Notes under the pieces: generated by a model
Databases searched by the model: none
What the model was told of the DNA's origin: nothing
The model's input: the letters and a program-made list of their open reading frames with translations, nothing else
Position numbers and translations under genes: made by a program
Shown here: piece by piece, positions 7,710 to 19,059 of the stretch
How positions within the stretch are numbered: position 1 is the stretch's first letter
Layout: each line of letters opens with the position of its first letter
Source of the DNA: Bryobacterales bacterium
GTDB taxonomy: Bacteria > Acidobacteriota > Terriglobia > Bryobacterales > Bryobacteraceae
NCBI GenBank assembly: GCA_947446025.1
Contig: CANFEY010000005.1
Coordinates: 57,668 to 121,667, forward strand
DNA length: 64,000 bases
Direction: 5' to 3'

Positions 7710-9032
7710 CTATGAGCGCCGCACCGCCGAGCCTCGTGCAAACCCCGACATCGGCGGCGGGGGCGGGGGCGGCTCCGGCGGAGGCGCAACTTTCTTCGGG
7801 CGCGCGTCCAGGTGCTTCAAAATCATCTCGTGCTTCAGCTTCTTGAACTTCGGCGTGCCGGGGGCCGCGCCCGCGGCGGCGACCATTTCGTCGGTGACTT
7901 CGAGCGACATGGGCAGGTACTTCTGGAAGTAGTGCTTGATGCGGTCCTGCACGATGCGCTGGCCGGAGAACACCGCCAGATGCAGGATGTGCTCGCCGGG
8001 AGTTGAGACCAGCAATTCGTACAGCGAGGACGCCTTCTGCAACTTGGCGCTCTGCAGCGCCTTATCCAGCTTCTTGGCGGCGGGAGCCAGCTTTTCCAGC
8101 GCTCCAGTTTCGCCGCGAGTGATGCCGGCGGCCTTCATCGCAGCGGCTTTGTCCTTGGCGTTCAACTTCTCGAACAGGCATTCGAGGAACAGCGGGAGAT
8201 GCTTGATCTCGAAATCCACGCCGAAGGGGACCAACTGGTGAGCCTTCTGCAACTTCATCAACGTGGCGTAGTCGATCTTGCCCGCGGCCAGTGCCGGCGA
8301 ATAAAGCTCCAGCAGTTTCTCTTCTTCCAGTACCTTGATCAAGTCATGCGGAGCGGCCTCGCGCGCCATGTTGCGCAGTTCGGCTCCCAGCGATTCGGTG
8401 CTGATTTTTTCGAGCATGCCCGCTTCAGTGGCGTTTTCCACCTGCGAGCGCGTGCGCTCATCCACATTGAAGCCCAGCCGGACCTTGAGCCGGAACAGCC
8501 GCAGCAAGCGGCCCGGATCGTCGTAGAACGAATAGTTGTGGATGGTGCGCAGCTCGTGCCGTTCGATGTCGCCCATGCCGTTCGATGGATCGATCAGCAG
8601 ACCCAGCGAGGCCTTGTTGAGCGACAGCGCAACCGCATTGATGGTGAAGTCGCGGCACAGCAGATCTTCGTAGATGGTCGCTGCTGCGACTCGCGGCTTC
8701 GCTCCGGACTTGGCGAATTTCTCAATCCGCGCCATGGCGATTTCCACCGTGACGCCGCCGGGGAATTTGAGTTCGGTGGAGCGCGTCTTTTCGTCTTCGG
8801 AGACAACTTCCGCTCCGCTGGTTTTGAGCAGGGACTTGATGAGCTTGGCCGGGTTGGCTTCCACCGTGAAATCGAGGTCGCGCACCGGAAAGCCGCCGGT
8901 GATATCGCGCATGGCTCCGCCGGTCAGGTAGAGGCTGAGGCCGGCCTCGTGGGCTGCCTTTTGCACTTGAGTCACCACGCGGTATTGTTCGCCGGTGAGG
9001 TGACTTTCCAGCGTGAACATGTAATCGCTCAT
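7710..9032 (-). CDS. cca: CCA tRNA nucleotidyltransferase / poly(A) polymerase family protein
   Basis: Class II nucleotidyltransferase, probably adding or repairing the 3' CCA of tRNAs; poly(A) polymerase activity cannot be excluded from sequence. The N-terminal catalytic domain has LTGGAMRD and RDLDFTVEA, with metal-binding Asp52 and Asp54, then the CRDFTINAVALS motif and the RNA-binding region GRLLRLFRLKVRLGF. The 440 aa end in a Lys/Pro-rich tail with runs of prolines. It is transcribed away from xerD, 12 nt downstream of it on the same strand. Confidence 0.9.
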   Translation of the reverse strand: MSDYMFTLESHLTGEQYRVVTQVQKAAHEAGLSLYLTGGAMRDITGGFPVRDLDFTVEANPAKLIKSLLKTSGAEVVSEDEKTRSTELKFPGGVTVEIAMARIEKFAKSGAKPRVAAATIYEDLLCRDFTINAVALSLNKASLGLLIDPSNGMGDIERHELRTIHNYSFYDDPGRLLRLFRLKVRLGFNVDERTRSQVENATEAGMLEKISTESLGAELRNMAREAAPHDLIKVLEEEKLLELYSPALAAGKIDYATLMKLQKAHQLVPFGVDFEIKHLPLFLECLFEKLNAKDKAAAMKAAGITRGETGALEKLAPAAKKLDKALQSAKLQKASSLYELLVSTPGEHILHLAVFSGQRIVQDRIKHYFQKYLPMSLEVTDEMVAAAGAAPGTPKFKKLKHEMILKHLDARPKKVAPPPEPPPPPPPMSGFARGSAVRRS

Positions 9033-9044
9033 AGAGTCCTTTTA

Positions 9045-9971
9045 TTAGCTGCGGGGGTGATGCTTGTCAATGGTGTCCCTCAATCTGCGTTGTGCCACGT
9101 GGGTGTAGACCTGCGTGGTGGAAATATCGGCGTGGCCCAGCATGATCTGGACACTGCGGAGGTCGGCTCCGCCTTCCACCAAATGCGTCGCGAAACTGTG
9201 CCGGACCACATGGGGTGAGAGGCGCCGGAAGATGCCGGCGGAACGGCCGTGCTTGCGCAGCAGCTTCCAAAACGTCTGACGGACCATGGCCCTGCCGCGC
9301 GCGGTCACAAAGAGAAACTTCGTGGCCCGGCCCTTGAGGAACGCGGGGCGTGCCTGGGAAAGATAGCGGTCCAGCGCATCGCCCGCCGATTCGCCGAACG
9401 GGACCACGCGCTGCTTGTTGCCCTTGCCGGTGACCTTGAGGACGCCCATCGCTCTCTCGACGTTCGAAAGCTCCAGCTGGCAAAGTTCGGAGACGCGCAG
9501 CCCGGTGGCGTACAGCAGTTCCATCATCGCCCGGTCCCGCAGCTGGGCGGGATTGGGCTTCGACGGTGCGGCCAGCAGGCGCTCTACTTCCTCTCGATTG
9601 AGGTACTTAGGGATGGTGGTCCAGGTCTGCGGCGAGGCCAAAAACTCCGCCGGGTCCCGTGAAATGATGCCCTCGGTGGTCAGGAAAAGGTAGTAGTTTC
9701 TCAGAGTTGCCACGTGGCGAGCGATGGAGCGCGGAGAAAGCCCCTGGGCATACATGCCCTCCAGGTAGCCGGAAAGGTCCGCCGACGTAGTCTCCCGCGC
9801 TGCCGGAAGAAACCGCTCAAGCCGTTCCAAATCAATACGATAGCTACCTATGCTATTGCGTGCCAAGCCCTTTTCCACGCGACAAAAGTCGAGGAAACTC
9901 TGGGCGAGGCCAGATAGAGGTCGCTTTGGGGCACCAGTCACGCGCAGCGGCGTCAACATCCTGCTAATCAT
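9045..9971 (-). CDS. xerD: Tyrosine recombinase XerC/XerD-type
   Basis: Site-specific recombinase resolving chromosome dimers at dif. It has an N-terminal SAM-like core-binding domain (~20-105) and a catalytic domain (~120-300). The full catalytic set is visible: Arg159 (ATGLRVSEL), Lys183 (TGKGNKQR), His254 and Arg257 (SPHVVRHSF), His280 (LGHADIS) and Tyr289 (QVYTHV). The 308-aa length is normal. Whether it is XerC or XerD cannot be decided without comparison. Twelve nt separate it from cca downstream. Confidence 0.93.
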   Translation of the reverse strand: MISRMLTPLRVTGAPKRPLSGLAQSFLDFCRVEKGLARNSIGSYRIDLERLERFLPAARETTSADLSGYLEGMYAQGLSPRSIARHVATLRNYYLFLTTEGIISRDPAEFLASPQTWTTIPKYLNREEVERLLAAPSKPNPAQLRDRAMMELLYATGLRVSELCQLELSNVERAMGVLKVTGKGNKQRVVPFGESAGDALDRYLSQARPAFLKGRATKFLFVTARGRAMVRQTFWKLLRKHGRSAGIFRRLSPHVVRHSFATHLVEGGADLRSVQIMLGHADISTTQVYTHVAQRRLRDTIDKHHPRS

Positions 9972-10021
9972 ACACCGGATGCGGATTTAGGTGAAAGGGA
10001 AAGTGTTGAAAAACTGACCGA

Positions 10022-10176
10022 ATGTCGGCGGCCGGGGTCAAAAAGTGCTGCTAGGCCGGTTTGACGAGCCGGAGGTGGAGGGTTTTGTACAGTTGGCCCT
10101 TGGACGGGGTTTACACAGGCACCCGGGTGCCGCGAAAGACGGTCGCACCGTGAATGATTTCAGGATCGCGCAGTGA
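10022..10176 (+). pseudogene. Decayed duplicate of the 5' end of the gene at 10278
   Basis: Positions 9992-10095 repeat 10249-10353 almost base for base, including the leader GTGTTGAAAAACTGA, the start ATGTC and the AAAAAG run. After the AAAAAG one base is missing. The ATG frame therefore stops at once, while a shifted frame reads VLLGRFDEPEVEGFVQL, parallel to VLIARFDRPGVEGFAQL of the intact gene. Similarity fades after ~10100. The whole 306-nt gap between xerD and 10278 is occupied by this relic and its flanks. Confidence 0.8.
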
Positions 10177-10277
10177 TGGCGTCGGGCATGCCTCTATTTT
10201 GGCTCAGAACGGGGTGCTGCGAATGCTACAATTACATGCGAAATTGTTTGAAAGGAAAGTGTTGAAAAACTGAACGA

Positions 10278-10757
10278 ATGTCCTCGTCCACCAACAAAAA
10301 GGTACTGATAGCCCGGTTTGACAGGCCGGGGGTGGAGGGTTTTGCACAGTTGCCGGAAGGTTTGACCGCCGAGGGGCTGGAGGTCCTGAGCGCCGGGGGG
10401 GCGGTTACGCGTGTGCCGAGGGGTGAGATCCGGGCGGTTTGTTTCATCCGCGAGTTTGACGGCGGGGAGACTTGGGGGAAGCAGCGGGTGTTTTTGAGCC
10501 GACCGAAGGCTCCGGGGCTGTGGGTGCGGGTGCGGTTCCGGGATGGGGAGCTGCTGGAGGGGATCATGCAAAACAATTTGCTGGCGGACCCTGCCGGGTT
10601 CGCGATTGTGCCACCGGACCCGACGTTTCAGAACCAGCATTTGTTTGTGCCACGGGAGGCGGTGACGGCGGTGGAGGTGCTCGGGGTTATCGGGAGTCCC
10701 TTGCGCAGGCCGAAGGCTGCGGTGAAGGACGCGGGACAGTTGGAGATGTTTGGGTAG
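10278..10757 (+). CDS. Conserved acidobacterial protein (DUF6982-like)
   Basis: 159-aa cytoplasmic protein without signal peptide or membrane segment. Segments KKVLIARFDRPGVEGFAQLP, CFIREFDG, GLWVRVRFRDGELLEG and PPDPTFQNQHLFVPREAV are typical of a protein widely kept in Acidobacteria; I recall it as DUF6982-like. The beta-rich pattern with FRDGELLEG suggests a small SH3 or PilZ-like barrel, but the function is unknown. A frameshifted copy of its leader and first ~30 codons lies just upstream (9992-10176). Confidence 0.8.
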   Translation: MSSSTNKKVLIARFDRPGVEGFAQLPEGLTAEGLEVLSAGGAVTRVPRGEIRAVCFIREFDGGETWGKQRVFLSRPKAPGLWVRVRFRDGELLEGIMQNNLLADPAGFAIVPPDPTFQNQHLFVPREAVTAVEVLGVIGSPLRRPKAAVKDAGQLEMFG

Positions 10758-10805
10758 GGCTATTTCAATTGCTCGTGGCTTCCTTGATAGGATAGATTCT
10801 CTATC

Positions 10806-10852
10806 GGGCGGCGGGGCGGTCTGGAAGACCGCTGCGGGCAGGATACCCGCCC
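10806..10852. repeat. Composite double-hairpin repeat upstream of yceD
   Basis: Hairpin GCGGTCT-gga-AGACCGC at 10816-10832 is followed by a shorter one (GCGGG...CCCGC, 10834-10850), and both are bracketed by outer arms GGGCGG (10806-10811) and CCGCCC (10847-10852). This is the same layout as at 3849-3893. A TATACT box at about 10867 follows it. Confidence 0.65.
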
Positions 10853-10894
10853 TCCTTCGGGCCTGCTATACTGGATGTTTGCCTGCGGGCAGAG

Positions 10895-11434
10895 GTGCCA
10901 TCTCAAGTGTTCTTCCACGTCCGCGAAATAGGGCTTAAACCGGGCGTTTTCAGTATGGAGCTTGCTCCTGGTGAGGTTGACTATCTGGACGAAAAGGTCC
11001 GGCAGACGACTCCGCTGAAGGCTTCGGGCAAGGTGGATTTGGTTTCGGACACGCTGGGGGAGATTCGCTTCAAGGGTCATTTGACGGTGGCCATGGAAGC
11101 GGCTTGTGACCGGTGTTTGGAGCCGGCCGCCTACGCGTTGGATTCGGATTTTGAGTTATTTTACCGGCCCTTATCCGAGGGTTACGGCGAAGAAGTGAAG
11201 TTGAACGACCTCGAAAAAGACGAGGCGGACATGGGGTTTTACGAAGGCGAGGGCGTGGAGTTGAACGACGTGCTTCGGGAGTATGTGCTGCTGGCCCTGC
11301 CCATGCAGAGGTTGTGCAGTGAGAGTTGCAAGGGAGTCTGTCCGGCATGCGGGCAGAACCGGAACCAGCAGCAGTGCGGGTGCAAGACTACGGCGGTGGA
11401 TGACCGCTGGGCGGCGCTCAAACAGCTGCAATAG
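10895..11434 (+). CDS. yceD: YceD/DUF177 family protein
   Basis: Conserved protein usually encoded just before rpmF and linked to rRNA or ribosome maturation; exact activity unknown. Typical features are CDRCLEPAAY in the middle, an acidic segment, LNDVLREYVLLALPMQRLC, and a C-terminal zinc-binding-like CKGVCPACGQNRNQQQCGC. The start is GTG at 10895; another GTG at 10907 is possible. rpmF follows after 20 nt and plsX after that, the standard yceD-rpmF-plsX order, which supports the assignment. Confidence 0.9.
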   Translation: MPSQVFFHVREIGLKPGVFSMELAPGEVDYLDEKVRQTTPLKASGKVDLVSDTLGEIRFKGHLTVAMEAACDRCLEPAAYALDSDFELFYRPLSEGYGEEVKLNDLEKDEADMGFYEGEGVELNDVLREYVLLALPMQRLCSESCKGVCPACGQNRNQQQCGCKTTAVDDRWAALKQLQ

Positions 11435-11454
11435 AATTTTGAAGAGAGTACACG

Positions 11455-11637
11455 ATGCCTAATCCTAAACGCAGACATTCCAAGCGCCGCACCTCCGCGC
11501 GCCGGACCCACGATTCGCTTAAGCGCAGCATTACCGGCGAATGCCCCAGCTGCCATACGCCGAAGCTTCCGCACCGCGTGTGCCCCACCTGCGGCAAATA
11601 CAAGGGCCGCGAAGTGATCGAAGTCGCCGAAGCCTAA
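11455..11637 (+). CDS. rpmF: 50S ribosomal protein L32
   Basis: 60-aa ribosomal protein bL32. It begins [20 protein letters not shown] and contains a zinc ribbon with CPSC and CPTC pairs about 16 residues apart, so it is the zinc-containing (C+) form. A GAAGAGAG ribosome-binding stretch lies 7 nt before the ATG. It lies between yceD and plsX, the usual bacterial arrangement. Confidence 0.98.
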   Translation: MPNPKRRHSKRRTSARRTHDSLKRSITGECPSCHTPKLPHRVCPTCGKYKGREVIEVAEA

Positions 11638-11653
11638 AACACGCTAACTTTCC

Positions 11654-12660
11654 ATGCTGACCATTGCGATTGACGCCATGGGCGGCGATCATGCCCCCAA
11701 GTCCGAGGTCGAGGGAGCGATTCAGGCTGCCCGTGAGCAGTTCGCGCGCGTCATCCTGGTAGGCCAGGAGCCCGTACTGCGCGCGGAGATGCGCAAGCAT
11801 CCTGGCTCGGCTGGCTTGCCCATTGAAATTCATCACGCCTCCGAATTCATCACCATGGAGGATTCGGCGGCGAAGGCAGTGCGCACCAAGAAGGATTCTT
11901 CCATCCGCGTGGCTTGCCGGCTGGTACGCGACGGCATCGCGCAGGGCGTAGTTTCGGCCGGCAACACGGGAGCGGTCATGGCGACCGCGAAAATGGTGCT
12001 CGGCATGGCGCGCGGGGTGGACCGTCCTGCGCTGGCGATGGCGCTGCCCACCGGCACCGGCCAGCCTGTTGTGGTGGTGGACGTTGGAGCCAACGTGGAT
12101 TGTTCGCCGGAGATGCTGGCGCAGTTCGCGGTGATGGGCGAGATTTATTCGCGCCTCATCTTCCACACGTCACGTCCTCGCGTTGGGCTGCTTTCCATCG
12201 GCGAAGAGGAGCACAAGGGCAACGAACTCACCCGCGCCGTCTCTCCGCTGCTGCGCGGTTTGCCGATCAACTACCTGGGCAACGTGGAAGGCCGCGACAT
12301 CTTTACCGGCATGGCCGACGTAATTATTTGCGATGGATTTGTCGGCAACGTCGTCTTAAAGGTGAGTGAGGGCCTGGTGGACGTTTTCAAGATCATGCTT
12401 AAGGAGTCGCTGCAGGCGAACCTCACCCGTCAGCTGGGGTCGTTGCTCTCAGCCGGGGCCTTCGCCGAGTTCAAGAAGAAGCTCGACTACTCCGAATACG
12501 GCGGCGCGCCGCTGCTGGGCTTGAAGGGCGTGGCCATCATCTGCCACGGGCGCTCCAACGCCAACGCCATCAAGAACGCGGTCCGCGTTGCGGCGGAATT
12601 CTCGCAGGGCCGGGTTAGTGAGAAGATAGAGGCGGAGCTGGATAATCCGGCCGTACTTTC

Positions 12661-12664
<4 letters not shown>
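11654..12664 (+). CDS. plsX: Phosphate acyltransferase PlsX
   Basis: Makes acyl-phosphate from acyl-ACP, feeding PlsY in phospholipid synthesis; peripheral membrane enzyme. It begins [20 protein letters not shown] and contains [34 protein letters not shown] and the C-terminal [18 protein letters not shown]. The 336-aa length is normal. Its stop overlaps the start of the DsbD-like gene (ATGA), so the two are probably translated in a coupled way. Usually plsX is followed by fabH; here it is not. Confidence 0.97.
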
Positions 12665-14486
<1,822 letters not shown>

Positions 14487-14490
<4 letters not shown>

Positions 14491-16577
14491 TACGCGCAGC
14501 TATCCTGACCGCGTTCGCGGCCGCCGCGTGGGCACAAGCTCCCATCCGCGGCATCCCCTCCGCCGAAGTCCCCGCGCAGGTGGAGCGGGAAACCAAGGCG
14601 CGCGCACTGCCCTCTGCTGACAGGTTGCGGGTCTATATGGACCGCATGGCGTCCACGCCGCACATCGCCGGCTCGGCTGCGTCGAAGGCGGTGGCTGACT
14701 ACGCGGCCGCGCAGCTTAAGGACTGGGGCTTTGACACCCAGATCGAACGCTTCGACGCTCTGCTTCCCTACCCCACAACGCGGTTACTGGAGACGGCGGG
14801 CTTCCGCGCAACGCTGGCCGAGCCTGCTCTCACCGAAGATCCAGGAACCGCCATCAGCACGCAGATCCCCACGTTCAACGCCTACGCGGCATCGGGCGAT
14901 GTCACCGCGCAACTGGTATACGTCAATTACGGCACGCCCGAAGACTACGCGCTGCTGGATAGCAACGGCATCAGCGTGAAAGGGAAGATTGTGATCGCGC
15001 GCTACGGCCGGGTGTGGCGCGGGCTGAAGCCGAAACTGGCGCAGGACCACGGCGCCGCGGGCTGCATCATCTATTCCGACCCGCGCGACGACGGCTTCTA
15101 CGTGGACAATCCGTATCCGGAAGGCCCGATGCGGCCCGCGCAAGGCGCGCAACGCGGCAGCGTTATGGACATGGCCATTTACACGGGCGATCCGTTGACG
15201 CCGGGCTGGGCTTCCGAACCCGGAGCTCCCCGCTTGGACCGCAAGGACGCGCAGACCATTCTGAAGATTCCCGTGCTACCGATTTCGTGGGCCGACGCGC
15301 AGCCGCTGCTGGAGCGCCTGCAAGGACCCATCGCACCCGAGCCGTGGCGCGGCGCGCTTGCGATCACCTATCACTTGGGGCCGAGCGTTGTGCCGGTGCA
15401 TTTGCAAGTGGACTTCGATTGGACCAACAAGCCGCTGTACAACGTGATCGCGACGATTCCCGGGTCATCTGAGAAAGACAAGTGGATTCTTTACGGCAAC
15501 CATCACGATGCCTGGGTGACCGGCGCGAGCGATCCGGTGAGTGGTGCGGCCGCACTTATGGAGACCGCGCGTGTGTTGTCCGTGCTGCGCTCACAGGGCT
15601 GGCAGCCGAAGCGGACCATTAAGCTCGCGCTGTGGGATGGCGAAGAGTACGGGCTGATCGGCTCCACTGAATGGATCGAGAAACACGCGCAGGAGTTGGA
15701 TAAGACGGGCGCTGTGTATCTCAACACGGACTCGAGCGGCTCCGGGATCATGACCGCGGGTGGATCACCTGCGCTGGAGCGGTTCCTCGACGAAGTGTTC
15801 CGCGACGTGAAGGATCCAGGCGTCGCTGGGAAGAGCATTCTGGAGACGATCAACCAAGCGGCAATCGGCCCGCAGCGTGGGAATCAGGCCGCGCCGGACG
15901 CGCCGCTGGTGGCGCTGGGTTCAGGCTCGGATTACGTGGGCTTTCTGCACCACTTGGGGATTTCGAGTTTGAATCTCGGGTTCGGGGCCGCGCCGGGGCA
16001 GTATCATTCGAACTACGATACGGTGCGGTTCTTCGACAAGTTTTCTGACGGCGACCGCAAGTACAGCGTGGCGCTGACGCAGGTGATGTTGACCGCGATT
16101 CTGCGTTTGGCCGACGGCGCGGCGCTGCCGTTCGAGTTTGAGACAGTGTCGCAATCGATCAATCGGGAAGCAGACGAGATCCGCAGCCAAATCCCTCCCA
16201 CCTCCGGCGTCGACTTAAAGGATCTGCAAGCCAGCATCACGGCATTCAACGTCGCCACCAGAGCGTTCGAGGCCGGCTACACCGCGGCACTGGTGCGCGG
16301 GACCATCTCCTCCGCCGCCAACGAAGCCATGGAGAGAGTGGAGCGCGCCTTTCTCACCAGCGAAGGACTCCCCGGACGCGGCTGGTATCGCAATCAACTC
16401 TACGCCCCCGGCATCCTCACCGGGTACACGGCGAAGACGCTGCCGGGAGTGCGCGAAGCGGTCGAGGCCAAGGACTGGGCGGAAGCCAACCAACAGGCCC
16501 AGCGTTTGGCCGCGACGCTGCGCTCGGCGGCCGCGCAAATCTACGTCGCCACGCAAGCGCTACAGCAAACCAGATAG
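14487..16577 (+). CDS. Secreted M28 peptidase, glutamate carboxypeptidase II-like
   Basis: 696-aa exported zinc peptidase. After a signal peptide (1-17, cleavage near AWAQ) come a protease-associated domain (~115-290, GKIVIARYGRVWRG), the M28 catalytic domain with metal ligands in YGNHHDAWVTGASDPVSGA, WDGEEYGLIG, NTDSSGSG and QYHSNYDTVRFF, and a C-terminal TFR-like dimerisation domain (~560-690). This is the GCPII/PSMA layout, expected to release C-terminal acidic or other residues from peptides in the periplasm. It overlaps the DsbD-like gene by 4 nt, an unusual pairing. Confidence 0.9.
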
Positions 16578-16586
16578 AATCTGGAG

Positions 16587-17840
16587 ATGCCCACTAACCG
16601 CTGGCTGATGCCGCTGGGAGCTGTGTGTGTCCACATTTGCATCGGCAGCGTTTACGCGTGGAGCACCTTCAACCGCCCCATGCTACAGCTGTTCCCCGAC
16701 GTCAGCTGGTTCAATCCGACCTACGCAACATATTCGACGGCGCTGGTCTTGCTTGGCCTCAGCGCCGCGTTCGGGGGGCCATGGGTGGAACGCCGGGGCC
16801 CGCGTGTGGCGGCCACTGCGGCGGCGCTCTTCTTCGGGAGCGGCCTACTGATCGGCGGCATCGGGCTGATGCTGCTGCAACCCGTGCTGGTCTTTCTGGG
16901 CATGGGCGTGATTGGAGGCATCGGATGCGGCCTGGGCTACATCGCCCCGGTCAGCACGCTGGTGAAGTGGTTCCCGGACCGCCGAGGCATGGCCACAGGC
17001 ATGGCGATCATGGGCTTCGGAGGCGGGGCGTTTCTTGCTGGGCGCGTCAATGCCGTGCTGATTGAAGCGATGGGGGTTGCGAACACGGTGCTCATCATGG
17101 GAGTCGTGTACCTGGTGGTGATGCTGCTGGGGGCCCGCATCCTGCGGAGGCCTCCAGCCGGGTATGCACCCGAGGGCTGGACGCCGCCGGAGCAGACCGA
17201 CGAAATGATCGCCACGCGTAGCGTCACTCGTAACCAGGCCATCCGCACGCCGCAGTTCTACCTGCTGTGGTCGTACTTGTTTATCAACGTGACCGCAGGC
17301 ATCGGCATTTTGGCGCAAGCCTCGCCCATGGTGCAGGACCTGTTCGGCAAGACGGCGCTGGAGGCGGGGACCATCGTATCCATCATTAGTCTGTTCAATG
17401 CGGGAGGACGGTTCTTCTGGGCGTCGAGCTCGGATTACCTGGGCCGCCGCAAAACGTACACGCTGTTTTTCGCGGCTCAGGTGGCACTATTCTTGCTGAT
17501 CCCTGGAATTGCGGCTCGTGGAGAGTGGGTGCTGTTTCAGGCCGCTCTCTTCCTGGTGGTGACGATGTACGGCGGCGGGTTCGCCACGATCCCGGCGTTC
17601 CTAGCCGACATCTTCGGAGCTGACAACGTGGGGGCGATTCACGGCGCGACGCTCACAGCCTGGAGCGCGGCGGCAGTTGTGGGTCCCGTCATCATCACGG
17701 AGTTATCGAAGCAAGCTACCGCAGCGCTGGCTCCGGGAGCAAGCCGTGTGCATATCTACGATAGTCCGCTGCAAGTGCTCGCCGGGTTGCTGGCGGTGGG
17801 GTTTGTGCTGACGCTGTTGATCCGTCCGCTGAAGAAATAG
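16587..17840 (+). CDS. MFS transporter, OFA (oxalate/formate antiporter) family
   Basis: 417-aa inner-membrane carrier with 12 predicted helices. GSVYAWSTFNRPML in helix 1, the loop motif WVERRGPR after helix 2, GLGYIAPVSTLVKWFPDRRG and WASSSDYLGRRKTYT in the second half are characteristic of the oxalate:formate antiporter-like branch. The substrate is probably a small carboxylate but cannot be read from sequence. It starts 9 nt after the M28 peptidase on the same strand and is probably cotranscribed. Confidence 0.88.
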   Translation: MPTNRWLMPLGAVCVHICIGSVYAWSTFNRPMLQLFPDVSWFNPTYATYSTALVLLGLSAAFGGPWVERRGPRVAATAAALFFGSGLLIGGIGLMLLQPVLVFLGMGVIGGIGCGLGYIAPVSTLVKWFPDRRGMATGMAIMGFGGGAFLAGRVNAVLIEAMGVANTVLIMGVVYLVVMLLGARILRRPPAGYAPEGWTPPEQTDEMIATRSVTRNQAIRTPQFYLLWSYLFINVTAGIGILAQASPMVQDLFGKTALEAGTIVSIISLFNAGGRFFWASSSDYLGRRKTYTLFFAAQVALFLLIPGIAARGEWVLFQAALFLVVTMYGGGFATIPAFLADIFGADNVGAIHGATLTAWSAAAVVGPVIITELSKQATAALAPGASRVHIYDSPLQVLAGLLAVGFVLTLLIRPLKK

Positions 17841-17855
17841 GCGTATGGTAAAGGT

Positions 17856-19058
17856 ATGCGTTATGCGATCCTTCTTTTTCTAACAATTCCATCTCAGGCC
17901 GCGACGCTCAGCATTAGTCCTCCCGTCATCTACGACTGCACCGGAAGCGTCGGCAAAGCCACGATCCGGTGGAAGGACGCGTCTGGGCCCGTACAGCTTT
18001 TGGTGGGCCCGGCCAAGGCCGTGTTCACGGGCTTCGGCGGCACATCGGGGTCTGCGGAGACAGGCACTTGGGTAAGCGAGGGTCTGGAGTTCCGGCTGGT
18101 GAATCCAAAGGGCGACGTTGAAGCGAACCTGGTCGCTCGGGTGCAGTGCAACACAACCTCGGCCTCTGCCAACGGTTTGGTCAGCGAGAGCTTCTTTCCG
18201 CTCGAAACCGGAAATCAGTGGATGTATCGGTTTGATTCCCGCATCGGCACTGCTGCCTACATTACCTGGACTGTCGTCGGGCAGCAAGTCATCGGCGGGC
18301 GTCGATACGCCCAGATTGCAACGACGAGCGGCAATACGACCTCCGCTGAAGTCTTTATTCGCGAGGAAGGGGGCATGCTATATCGCATCAACGGCACGGT
18401 GAACAATTCCATGGAGGAGTTGTATCTCAATCCGGGAGCAGCGTCACACGCTCCTTTCCGCAATGCTCTCGGAAGCTATCCGGACGCTGCTTATCAAACT
18501 GTCCAGGTTCCGTTGAATCGCGAAACACGGGTGTTCATTCGAGGCGTGGGGCTAGCGAGATCGCGCAATGATTCGCTCACGGGTTCCTCTGGCGGGTTCG
18601 TCTCCAGCATGGAACTGGTGGACTTTCGGCTTGGGTCAGGGCCGCGCGTCGAAGGGCCGATCACGCCACGAATCGCGGTGTCCATCGAGTCAGCGATTCT
18701 CGACGTCACCGGGCGACTCTTGACCAATTGCGCGCTGCCTTGCTATTTCGCCGCGTGCGGGCTCGGGGGTGGCGTACCGGATCCTCCCGGCACCTACAAG
18801 CCCTGCGCACGAACGCGCATCGATGCTGCAGCCGAGGGCGATTTCCAGGTGGAGCTTTCTTTGAAGGGACGGGACGGTATCGAAGTCTTTCATTTGACAG
18901 CGTTGAATTCGTCTGGCGACACCACGCGCTTTATCCAACTGCCGCTTTACGTGGAAGGGAACCAGCCGCTGAGTGCCGGTGTATACGCGCTTACTGCAAA
19001 AATGTCGCGAGGGCAGAACGAACTGGGCACCGCGAACATGCCGATGGAAATTCGCTAG
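17856..19058 (+). CDS. Secreted protein of unknown function
   Basis: 400 aa with a signal peptide (MRYAILLFLTIPSQA) and no further membrane segment. Residues ~18-100 look like an Ig-like beta domain (VIYDCTGSVGKATIRW), and the middle part contains SFFPLETGNQWMYRF, a motif I associate with secreted proteins of unknown function. Cysteines cluster at ~295-320 (CALPCYFAACGLG, and a later CAR), suggesting disulfides. It follows the MFS gene by 15 nt and converges on nuoN, with only one base between the two stop codons. Confidence 0.75.
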   Translation: MRYAILLFLTIPSQAATLSISPPVIYDCTGSVGKATIRWKDASGPVQLLVGPAKAVFTGFGGTSGSAETGTWVSEGLEFRLVNPKGDVEANLVARVQCNTTSASANGLVSESFFPLETGNQWMYRFDSRIGTAAYITWTVVGQQVIGGRRYAQIATTSGNTTSAEVFIREEGGMLYRINGTVNNSMEELYLNPGAASHAPFRNALGSYPDAAYQTVQVPLNRETRVFIRGVGLARSRNDSLTGSSGGFVSSMELVDFRLGSGPRVEGPITPRIAVSIESAILDVTGRLLTNCALPCYFAACGLGGGVPDPPGTYKPCARTRIDAAAEGDFQVELSLKGRDGIEVFHLTALNSSGDTTRFIQLPLYVEGNQPLSAGVYALTAKMSRGQNELGTANMPMEIR

Positions 19059-19059
19059 T

